NCBI RefSeq assembly: GCF_000381905.1
Contig: NZ_KB907271.1
Coordinates: forward strand, 30,278-94,277
Direction of reading: 5' to 3'
DNA length: 64,000 nucleotides
From: Paenibacillus fonticola DSM 21315
GTDB taxonomy: Bacteria > Bacillota > Bacilli > Paenibacillales > Paenibacillaceae
In this document: piece after piece, positions 25,935-33,430 of the stretch
How positions within the stretch are numbered: the first letter of the stretch is position 1
How the letters are laid out: every line of letters begins with the position of its first letter
The notes under the pieces: model-generated
What the model saw: only the letters and a program-made list of their open reading frames with translations
Databases searched by the model: none
What the model was told of the DNA's origin: nothing
Program-made: the position numbers and the translations under genes

Positions 25935-26942
25935 ATGGATTTGAACATACGCGGCGTGAGCAAAAGCTTTGGCGGAAATATGGCGCTGCATCCAACGGAC
26001 TTAATCATCCGCCAGGGAAAGTTCACGACGCTGCTCGGACCTTCGGGCTGCGGTAAAACGACACTGCTGAGGCTCATCGCCGGTCTGGAGCGGCCGGATA
26101 CGGGGAGCATCAGCTTCGGCGAGGAGATGCTGTACAGCGAGGCGAGAGAAGTACCGCCTCATCGGCGCGGCTTCGGGATGGTATTTCAGGACTTTGCGCT
26201 CTGGCCGCATATGACCGTCTTTGAAAATGTGGCCTTTGGATTAAGGGCAACCGGTCGCAAGAACGGGATTCGCGACAGGGTGATGGAAGCACTGGGCAAG
26301 GTCAAACTGAGCGGCATGGAGCAGCGGTATCCGCACCAGCTGTCGGGCGGGCAGCAGCAGCGGGTGGCCTTCGCGAGAGCGGTCGCCACGCAGCCGAAGC
26401 TGGTTCTCTTCGATGAGCCGCTCAGTGCGCTCGATGCGGTGCTGCGGGATGAAATGCGTCTGGAAATGACGTACCTGGTGCGGGAAATGGGGTTAACCGC
26501 TCTGTATGTTACGCATGATCAGATCGAAGCGATGTCCATGTCGGATGAGGTGATTGTCATGCATAGCGGACAAGTGCTGCAGCAAGGGGCGCCGGAAGAA
26601 ATCTACAATCAGCCGAAGCATCCGTTCGTCGCCCGTTTTATCGGGAAATCCAATTGGCTAAAGGGCGGACAGTCGATGTTCAGACCGGAGCATATCCGGT
26701 TCCAGCCCCAACCAGGCGAAGAGGTTCAATCCTATGCTGCCGCGGTTACGCAGGTCAGCTATGTTGGCGACAGGTATGAGGTGAGATTGAAGGCGGACGA
26801 GGCTGCCGAGCCATGGCTGGTTTATTGTCCGGAGCGGTTGAAAGAAGGAACAGAGGTAACCATCTATCTGGCGCAGCACTGCATTCACCGATTGAACGGG
26901 AGCTATCATTCGATTCAAGAAAACGAACCAAAGGGGAAATGA
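25935..26942 (+). CDS. ABC transporter ATP-binding protein, ferric/AEP type
   Basis: Importer ATPase of 335 residues: Walker A LLGPSGCGKTT, Q-loop MVFQDFALWPHM, signature LSGGQQQRVAFARA, Walker B KLVLFDEPLSALDA, H-loop YVTHDQIEA, and a C-terminal TOBE-like region (about 235-330). This matches the FbpC/PotA/PhnT group. First gene of a four-gene operon; its stop overlaps the start of the binding protein. Substrate not readable from the sequence. Confidence 0.93.
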   Translation: MDLNIRGVSKSFGGNMALHPTDLIIRQGKFTTLLGPSGCGKTTLLRLIAGLERPDTGSISFGEEMLYSEAREVPPHRRGFGMVFQDFALWPHMTVFENVAFGLRATGRKNGIRDRVMEALGKVKLSGMEQRYPHQLSGGQQQRVAFARAVATQPKLVLFDEPLSALDAVLRDEMRLEMTYLVREMGLTALYVTHDQIEAMSMSDEVIVMHSGQVLQQGAPEEIYNQPKHPFVARFIGKSNWLKGGQSMFRPEHIRFQPQPGEEVQSYAAAVTQVSYVGDRYEVRLKADEAAEPWLVYCPERLKEGTEVTIYLAQHCIHRLNGSYHSIQENEPKGK

Positions 26943-28006
26943 TGATGTTAAACTTGACACGCAATGCATGGAAAAAAGGGAGCGCACTTGTGCTGACTCT
27001 AGCGTTAGGAACCGCATTGGCCGGCTGCGGAAGCAGCAGCACCGCTCAAGATACAGCATCTCCAGCAAGTGCGGAGAACAAGCCTGCGCAAGCGGCAGAC
27101 AAGACACTTACCGTATATACAGCAGGCCCGGAAGGCTTGGCGAACAAGCTGATCGAGGAGTTTCAAACCCAAACCGGCATCAAAGTAGAAATGTTTCAAG
27201 GCACAACCGGCAAAATTCTGGCCCGTCTTGAAGCAGAGAAGTCCAATCCGGTAGCCGATGTCGTTATTCTGGCCTCGCTGCCATCTGCTCAAGGCCTTAA
27301 GAATGAAGGCTTGACGCTGCCATACCCAGAAGCTAAAAATGCGGACAAGCTGAACAAAGATTGGTCTGACCCGGAAGGCAACTACTTTAGCACCAGTGCA
27401 TCGGCGCTTGGCATTGCCTATAATACGAAACTGGTCACGACACCGCCGACATCCTGGAGTGATCTCGCTAAACCGGAATACAAGGACCAGGTCAATATTC
27501 CCGATCCGTCGCTGTCCGGCTCAGCACTTGATTTCATTACAGGCTACCTCAGCGACAAAGGCGAGAGCGGCTGGTCCTTGTTCGAGCAGTATAAGGCGAA
27601 CGGCGCAGCCATGGCCGGAGCCAACCAGGAAGCTCTTGATCCTGTCATTACTGGCGCCAAGAGTATCGTTGCCAGTGCGGTCGATTATATGACCTACAAG
27701 GCCAAAGCCAAAGGCGAGCCGATCGATATTGTTTATCCACAGGAAGGTACCGTGATCAGCCCGCGTCCTGCCGCTATTTTGAAGTCCACCAAGCATGAAG
27801 AGAATGCAAAAGCATTTATCGATTATTTGCTCTCCGATGAGGCACAGAAGCTGGTCTCCGATGCGGCATTGCTGCCGGGCCGCACAGATATCAAAGCGGA
27901 GAACCGCGCCAACCTGGATGAAATCCCATTGCTGAAGACGGACTGGGATTGGATGGGCGAGCAAGGATCGGATGTAACGGATAAATTCACGAAGTTATTT
28001 AAATAA
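26942..28006 (+). CDS. ABC solute-binding lipoprotein, ferric/AEP type
   Basis: Lipoprotein signal ALVLTLALGTALAGC, then a binding domain beginning TLTVYTAGPEGLANKLIEEF, the pattern of FbpA/PhnS-like proteins for ferric iron, phosphonates or similar small ligands. About 354 residues. Three consecutive ATG codons (26939, 26942, 26945) follow AAAGGGG; 26942 overlaps the ATPase stop by one base and is chosen. A conserved Tyr pair of ferric-binding members is not obvious, so iron is not certain. Confidence 0.9.
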   Translation: MMLNLTRNAWKKGSALVLTLALGTALAGCGSSSTAQDTASPASAENKPAQAADKTLTVYTAGPEGLANKLIEEFQTQTGIKVEMFQGTTGKILARLEAEKSNPVADVVILASLPSAQGLKNEGLTLPYPEAKNADKLNKDWSDPEGNYFSTSASALGIAYNTKLVTTPPTSWSDLAKPEYKDQVNIPDPSLSGSALDFITGYLSDKGESGWSLFEQYKANGAAMAGANQEALDPVITGAKSIVASAVDYMTYKAKAKGEPIDIVYPQEGTVISPRPAAILKSTKHEENAKAFIDYLLSDEAQKLVSDAALLPGRTDIKAENRANLDEIPLLKTDWDWMGEQGSDVTDKFTKLFK

Positions 28007-28007
28007 C

Positions 28008-29687
28008 ATGAATAATTCCTTACAACAACGTCAACTCAAAATTTGGTCGATGGTGCTTGCACTGCTAGTTCTAGGTCTGCTTATCGTCGTGCCTTTGGCC
28101 GAAATCTTCATCCAAAGCGTGTATCGGGATGGACAGCTGCAGTGGTCAGCCCCGCTGCGCACCCTGGCAAATTCAGAAATGATGGGCGTACTGCTGGCTT
28201 CAATCTGGCTAGGTGTATGTGTCATTCTGGGAACGACAGTGCTTGCGCTGCCGCTGGCCTGGGTGATGGTAAATACCAGACTCAGCCGGTGGCGCTGGCT
28301 GGAAATCGTATTCCTGATCCCCTTTATGACACCGCCTTATATCGGTTCGATGGGCTGGATTCTGTTCATGCAAAAGAGCGGCTACCTGGAGCAGCTTGCT
28401 CCGGGTCTCGCCGGGCTTGGGGGAGCATTCTTCTCCTTTGGTGGAATGGTCGTGATCATGAGCCTGCATCTTTATCCGTTCCTGTATTTGCTGCTGCGCG
28501 GAGCGCTGGAAAGGATCGGCGGAAATATGGAAGAAGCGGCCGCTATTATGGGAGCACCATTCATGTACCGTTTTCGCCGCGTTGTCGCACCGCTGCTGTT
28601 GTCGGCTTTTGGCATGGGAGCGATGCTTGTTTTCGTCAAGACGATTGCTGAATTCGGAACACCGGTTACGTTTGGAAAACGCATTGGTTACGAGGTGATG
28701 ACCTCTGAAATTCATAAATATATATCCAGCTGGCCGATCGATTTCGGCAAAGCAACTTCACTGTCATCCGTGCTGCTCACCACCTGCCTGCTGGTCTGGT
28801 ACGTGCAGTCCCTGGTGAACCGCAAACACACCTATGGGCTGGTCGGAGGAAAAGGCATACGCCGATCCTCCATGAGCAGTGGCAGCTGGCTGCATTGGGC
28901 AGGAGGGATCTACGTGTTTTTGCTCCTGCTCGCGTCGGTTGGCATCCCGTATTTCTCCATTGTGGCGGCTTCCACAATGAAGCTGCGGGGAGTCGGCTTA
29001 GCCTGGAACAACTTTACGCTAGATTCCTATAAAGAGCTGCTGAGCTGGAATTCCCCCAGCATGAAAGCACTGCAGACCAGTCTCTGGCTGTCCCTGGCCG
29101 CTTCCACCATTGCCGTATTTCTCGGCACCTGGTTTGCCGTGGTGATCGAACGATCCAGAAGCCGGGTGCAGCGCACGATTGATCTATTCAGTCTGCTGCC
29201 GAATACGGTGCCGGGAATTGTGCTCGTTGTAGGTCTGATCCTGTTATGGAATTCACCCTGGATGCCGATTCCGCTCTATAACACTTATGGCATGGTCATT
29301 CTCACCTATGTTGTATTATTTGTTCCTTATACGGTACAGTACGTCAAAAGCGCCTTTACCCAAATTGATCCTTCACTATTTCACGCTGGTCAGGTGTTTG
29401 GCGGAACACCGGGATACATTTTCCGCAGAGTGCTGCTGCCGCTCATTATTCCGGGAATGCTGGCCGGATGGATGATGACTTTTACGATCGCATCGCGCGA
29501 ACTAGTTGGCTCTCTGCTTATATTGCCTCCGTCTGTAAAGACCTCGGCAACGTATATCTATGCGCAGTTCGAGCAGGGGCAAGTATCGCTTGGCATGGCG
29601 ATGGCCGTCATCTCAGTGGGGCTGACGACGGTGCTGCTCATCCTGCTGGAAGTTATGGGCTCCAAAAGAAGGCGGACCGCATCCTGA
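28008..29687 (+). CDS. ABC permease, two fused MetI-type domains
   Basis: Membrane permease of 559 residues with about twelve hydrophobic helices in two homologous halves (about 60-265 and 350-550). Each half carries an EAA-type loop (EEAAAIMGAPFMYRFRRVVAP; HAGQVFGGTPGYIFRRVLLP). This fused arrangement is that of FbpB/PhnU-like importers. It begins one base after the binding-protein stop with no clear ribosome binding site and ends in a TGATG overlap with the next gene, so translation is probably coupled. Confidence 0.92.
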   Translation: MNNSLQQRQLKIWSMVLALLVLGLLIVVPLAEIFIQSVYRDGQLQWSAPLRTLANSEMMGVLLASIWLGVCVILGTTVLALPLAWVMVNTRLSRWRWLEIVFLIPFMTPPYIGSMGWILFMQKSGYLEQLAPGLAGLGGAFFSFGGMVVIMSLHLYPFLYLLLRGALERIGGNMEEAAAIMGAPFMYRFRRVVAPLLLSAFGMGAMLVFVKTIAEFGTPVTFGKRIGYEVMTSEIHKYISSWPIDFGKATSLSSVLLTTCLLVWYVQSLVNRKHTYGLVGGKGIRRSSMSSGSWLHWAGGIYVFLLLLASVGIPYFSIVAASTMKLRGVGLAWNNFTLDSYKELLSWNSPSMKALQTSLWLSLAASTIAVFLGTWFAVVIERSRSRVQRTIDLFSLLPNTVPGIVLVVGLILLWNSPWMPIPLYNTYGMVILTYVVLFVPYTVQYVKSAFTQIDPSLFHAGQVFGGTPGYIFRRVLLPLIIPGMLAGWMMTFTIASRELVGSLLILPPSVKTSATYIYAQFEQGQVSLGMAMAVISVGLTTVLLILLEVMGSKRRRTAS

Positions 29688-31000
29688 TGGAATTAAGAGT
29701 ATGGGGCGGTGCCGGCGAGCATGGCCGTTCTTGTTATGTACTAACAGGAGAACAGCATCGGATCATGCTCGATTGCGGCGTAAAGAAGGAGGGTACCGGA
29801 CAATATCCTTTGCTTGATGCTGATCTGATTCCTCAGTTGACGGCTGTATTTCTAACGCATGCGCATGAGGATCATTCTATGGCTTTGCCGTTATTATACA
29901 AGCATGGTTATCAAGGGGAAATCTGGACGACCAAGCCGACCGTATTGCAACTGGAGCTGTATTTTGCCAATTGGCGCAAATATGTAGAGAGACGTGGCGG
30001 GGAGCTGCCTTACGATCATACGCATATTTCCGCCATGCGCTTTCGCATTCTGGAGGAAGAAGCAGAAGCGGGCGATTGGCTCCTTCTCTCGGATGGATTT
30101 AGTGTGCAGTGGGGGCGGAGCGGCCATATGCTCGGCTCGGTATGGCTACGGTTGCAGCTAGAAGGACACCGTATATTTTTCTCCGGAGATTTCAGCCGGG
30201 AATCCGCTCTACTGGCTAATGATTCACCTAGTGTGCATACTCTCTACGAATCATCTGATGAGCCAAACCTGTTCCCGCCAGAAATGACCCTATCGATCAT
30301 CGATAATGCATATGGCGCAGATGAACAGTCGCAAAGTCAGAAGCTGAACGCACTCCGGCAGCTTATTCTCGAAGTACTGGAGCGAGGAGGGCATGTACTG
30401 CTGCCGGTTCCTGCTTTTGGCCGGGGACAGGATTTATTGCTGTGGGCATTAAGTACGTTTCCGGGGCAGCATCTTCTGATTGAACAGGAAATCCGCGAGG
30501 GTTTGCAGCAGCTGGCCGAATGGAAAGACTGGCTTAGGCCAGGTATTGTTCATGCCATTAATAAAGCGATGATTTCTCCGAATATCCATATTCCCGTCAG
30601 CTGGGATGATCGAGTTCGTTTACTGCAGGGGGAGAATTCGTTCATCATTTTTACAACGGACGGTATGATGGAATCGGCCCGCGCACGCTGGTATGCGGAG
30701 CACCTCTCATCTTCAGCAGACCATGCGATTGTTATTACTGGCCATGCCAGTGAAGAAACCTTCGCTCGCCAGCTGCTGAAAGGAGAAATCGAGGGGACAT
30801 CCTGCGAAGTAATCCAGATGGGATACAAAATCCATCAGGGGTTAGATGATGTCCGGCTCATGCTTCATGAAGTCCCTAGCCGGCATACGGTTCTGGTTCA
30901 TGCTCCCAAGCCGGTAACCGACCAGGTGGCCGACCGGCTGGCAGAAGAGGGGGCTAGAGGGATCTATTCCTTGCAGCCAGGAGCCGTGTTAAATATATAA
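29687..31000 (+). CDS. metallo-beta-lactamase/beta-CASP family hydrolase
   Basis: MBL-fold hydrolase of 437 residues. Metal motifs: THAHEDHS (HxHxDH), SGHMLGS, FSGDFS. A beta-CASP insertion follows, with IDNAYG (motif A), LLPVPAFGRGQDLLLWAL, GHASEETFARQLL and VHAPKP (motif C region). Beta-CASP proteins usually cut RNA or DNA, yet this gene overlaps a transporter permease (ATG 29687 inside TGATG) as the last member of an importer operon. It may process an imported ligand, or be an RNA nuclease carried along; undecided. A frame extending upstream to 29468 lies inside the permease and is rejected. Confidence 0.88.
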   Translation: MELRVWGGAGEHGRSCYVLTGEQHRIMLDCGVKKEGTGQYPLLDADLIPQLTAVFLTHAHEDHSMALPLLYKHGYQGEIWTTKPTVLQLELYFANWRKYVERRGGELPYDHTHISAMRFRILEEEAEAGDWLLLSDGFSVQWGRSGHMLGSVWLRLQLEGHRIFFSGDFSRESALLANDSPSVHTLYESSDEPNLFPPEMTLSIIDNAYGADEQSQSQKLNALRQLILEVLERGGHVLLPVPAFGRGQDLLLWALSTFPGQHLLIEQEIREGLQQLAEWKDWLRPGIVHAINKAMISPNIHIPVSWDDRVRLLQGENSFIIFTTDGMMESARARWYAEHLSSSADHAIVITGHASEETFARQLLKGEIEGTSCEVIQMGYKIHQGLDDVRLMLHEVPSRHTVLVHAPKPVTDQVADRLAEEGARGIYSLQPGAVLNI

Positions 31001-31032
31001 ACCTTATTTTATTATTCAAGGTAATTCTATCT

Positions 31033-31070
31033 GAAGCGGGAACCTTACGAGGTCGCCGCTTCATCTTGTT
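31033..31070. terminator. hairpin between convergent genes
   Basis: GAAGCGG...CCGCTTC with an inner ACCT/AGGT stem, then ATCTTGTT. A weak terminator for the metallo-beta-lactamase operon; may serve both strands. Confidence 0.55.
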
Positions 31071-31097
31071 ATCGCTTGGCCAGATCGTTACTAGTCA

Positions 31098-31856
31098 TTA
31101 ATTCGCAGCAGCAGCTCTTTTGTAACGAATCACTTTTCTGTACATCGATTTATCCTTCAATTTGTTGAATATATAAGGATCCGGATTGGTGTTCACTTCA
31201 ATAATCCACGGTGTCCAGGTATGATCGAAACCAATATCCAAACCAATTTGCTGTAATCCGGGATATTTCTTATGAAGAGATTTTGCCGTAGTTACACCCA
31301 GTTCGTTAAGCGTATGAATCTTCTTTTGAATTTCGTTATTTGTGCTGTGGGCAGCGAGGAGACGTTTGATATCCATCAGTGTGCCGCCACTATGATAATT
31401 GGTCACTATTTTTTTAGGATGGGCCACTCTTCCGATGATCCCCGTCGTTTCCCATATTCCTTTTGGATTCAGCTGTACCATGACCCTCGTATCGAAATGG
31501 CGTTTGTTATACTTCAATAGATGAATGCCCTTCTGAATAATGTAGCTTTTCTTGTTCGTATAATTTTGTAAGGATTTGTAAAATGATTTGTAATCCTTAA
31601 AGGTTTTTTCCGTTGTTTCAATTTGGTACGCATATTCCCCGGTTTTCAGCAGCCTTGCACGTATAACTCCATTCCCATAACTCCCGATCTCAGGTTTAAC
31701 ATATACCATGCTATAAAGCTCCAGCATTTTCTTCAAGGTGGAGTCACTGAATTTCCGGGTATCTGGAATAAAAGGGAGAACCTTTTTACTCTTTAGAAGC
31801 ACTTTTGTTTTGGTCCATTTATTCATCACTACCCTATTAGGTTTCTTTGGGCTCAT
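31098..31856 (-). CDS. YheC/YheD-family ATP-grasp protein
   Basis: 252-residue protein of the YheC/YheD endospore coat-associated family, which has an ATP-grasp fold. Seen: SMVYVKPEIGSYGNGVIRA (ATP-binding loop), the basic HFDTRVMVQLNPKG strand, and the metal-site end LDIGFDHTWTPWIIEVNTNPDP. RBS AGGAGGG 9 bp before ATG. Divergent from the GT4 gene; both are types often found with spore-coat genes in this group. The ligand joined by the enzyme is unknown. Confidence 0.88.
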   Translation of the reverse strand: MSPKKPNRVVMNKWTKTKVLLKSKKVLPFIPDTRKFSDSTLKKMLELYSMVYVKPEIGSYGNGVIRARLLKTGEYAYQIETTEKTFKDYKSFYKSLQNYTNKKSYIIQKGIHLLKYNKRHFDTRVMVQLNPKGIWETTGIIGRVAHPKKIVTNYHSGGTLMDIKRLLAAHSTNNEIQKKIHTLNELGVTTAKSLHKKYPGLQQIGLDIGFDHTWTPWIIEVNTNPDPYIFNKLKDKSMYRKVIRYKRAAAAN

Positions 31857-32125
31857 CCTCTGGATCCCTCCTGATATAGTTGTTTCACCATGACCTTTAT
31901 CCTCTCATATTCTATGTGTACTCCCCCTTGAGCGAGTAGGCGATTGATTTACTAAACAAAACAAATCTTATTTCGGTAATATAAGAAACCGGGTGCTCCG
32001 AAACATACACTTTCTTATTTAAAAAAGGGCAGGCAACAAGGTGATCAGACTATACCCATTCTTTAAGTTTGAATACGTATAATAGTGTTCAAGCAGAATT
32101 CGTGCTCTGAGAGGGTGAGAAAAGT

Positions 32126-33214
32126 GTGAAGATCTTGATCGTTGCTCCGGAGCAGATCCCTGTTCCTGGAAGCGGATCGGTAGAAATTTGTATCCTCGCT
32201 ATTGCCAAACAGCTTGCAAGTAAACATAAAGTAACGGTCGTAAGCAGAGCTTCAAAGGGACTGCCAGCTCAAAGCAGCGAAAGCGGCGTAAACATCGTCA
32301 GAGTTCCATCGGGCAGCTCCAAGGTTTATATTGCCTCTGTTCTTCGTTATATTCAGGGAAAGTTTTTTGACGTTATTCAAGTTGACAATCGTCCTCATTA
32401 CATGGCATCCATCCAACAAGCTTATCCGAAAATGAAGGTAACCTTATTCCTGCATTCACTAACATTTGTACCGCCTAACAGCAGCGTTGCAAAAAGTTTG
32501 AGGCATGCCAAATTAATTATTGCAAACAGCAGTTCACTAAAACAAAAATTAACCCATCGTTTTCCCGATGTGGCATCGAAAATTCGAACCGTTGAACTTG
32601 GGGTGGATACGAGCAGGTTTCGCCCGGCAACCACCGCTGATCGAACCACGTACAGGAAAAAGTACGGCATAGACGATAAATATACGGCTCTATTTGTAGG
32701 GCGCGTTATTCCACGCAAGGGTGTTCCTATATTGCTCAAAGCGGCCAGCATTGCCGGGAAGGAAGTTCCTCTTCAAGTGGTTGTTGCGGGACGGGGCAGA
32801 GCATCGTACATGAAGCAGTTGCGAGCGACGGCCTCTAAGTTGAACGTATCTGTAAAGTGGATCGGGAAGCAGAAGCATTCCGATATTCATAAGGTATATC
32901 AGATTGCGGACTGTTTCGTTTGCCCCTCCCAAAAGCACGAAGCCTTTGGCCTGGTGAATGTTGAAGCCATGGCGTCGGGATTGCCCGTAATTGCTTCAAA
33001 GGTTGGCGGGATACCGGAAATTGTGAAGCATGAGAGCAATGGTTTTTTAGTCGACGATTACTGGCGTGCTGAACGGTTTGCACAATATTTGATCAGACTT
33101 GGAAAAAATAAAGAGTTGGGGCGCGTAATTGGCACCAAAGCAAGAAGCAGCGTAACTCAGAATTTTACATGGCGGCAAACAGCCGACAGGCTATCAGCGT
33201 TATATTCTCATTGA
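32126..33214 (+). CDS. GT4 glycosyltransferase, CotSA-like
   Basis: GT-B retaining glycosyltransferase of 362 residues: N-terminal Rossmann half (MKILIVAPEQIPVPGSGSVE), linker, C-terminal nucleotide-sugar half with ALFVGRVIPRKGVPILLKA and the donor-binding CPSQKHEAFGLVNVEAMASGLPVIA (E-x7-E). Similar in size and motifs to spore-coat protein SA (CotSA) of Bacillus, but also to other GT4 enzymes. GTG start follows GAGGGTGAG. A neighbour on the other strand is the YheC/YheD gene, which supports a spore-surface role (inference). Confidence 0.85.
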   Translation: MKILIVAPEQIPVPGSGSVEICILAIAKQLASKHKVTVVSRASKGLPAQSSESGVNIVRVPSGSSKVYIASVLRYIQGKFFDVIQVDNRPHYMASIQQAYPKMKVTLFLHSLTFVPPNSSVAKSLRHAKLIIANSSSLKQKLTHRFPDVASKIRTVELGVDTSRFRPATTADRTTYRKKYGIDDKYTALFVGRVIPRKGVPILLKAASIAGKEVPLQVVVAGRGRASYMKQLRATASKLNVSVKWIGKQKHSDIHKVYQIADCFVCPSQKHEAFGLVNVEAMASGLPVIASKVGGIPEIVKHESNGFLVDDYWRAERFAQYLIRLGKNKELGRVIGTKARSSVTQNFTWRQTADRLSALYSH

Positions 33215-33243
33215 GAGAGTTAGAGTCGAGACAATGAAGCCAA

Positions 33244-33285
33244 CCGGCTGTTTTCTTTCATTATTTGGATATAGAAAGCAGCCGG
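33244..33285 (+). terminator. possible terminator hairpin after GT4
   Basis: CCGGCTG...CTTTC / GAAAG-CAGCCGG stem about 30 bp after the stop. It lacks a clear T run, so confidence is low. Confidence 0.4.
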
Positions 33286-33338
33286 AAAGCTGCTTAACAG
33301 CAAGATTAAATTGACATAAAAATATAAGAATGCTGAAA

Positions 33339-33412
33339 AAAGAGCATAGATATGCTAAAAATAATGAACTTTTGTGCTATGCTCTTTAGATAAGAAATTG
33401 TAAGCGCTATCA
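33339..33412 (+). promoter_or_regulatory. inverted repeat and cre box before the YesS-like gene
   Basis: Perfect 11-bp arms AAAGAGCATAG (33339-33349) and CTATGCTCTTT (33377-33387) flank a 27-bp AT-rich loop. A cre box TGTAAGCGCTATCA (33399-33412) matches the CcpA consensus at all defined positions, 18 bp before the start codon. CcpA bound there would act as a roadblock. Confidence 0.8.
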
Positions 33413-33430
33413 AAAAAGGGGCAAACGATA

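Noticed and set aside
26813..26941. N-terminal extension of the ferric-type binding protein
   Set aside because: Lies inside the ATPase gene; the lipoprotein signal starts after the ATG cluster at 26939-26945.
29468..29686. N-terminal extension of the metallo-beta-lactamase
   Set aside because: Overlaps permease coding; the MBL fold begins at ATG 29687 (MELRVWGGAGEHG).
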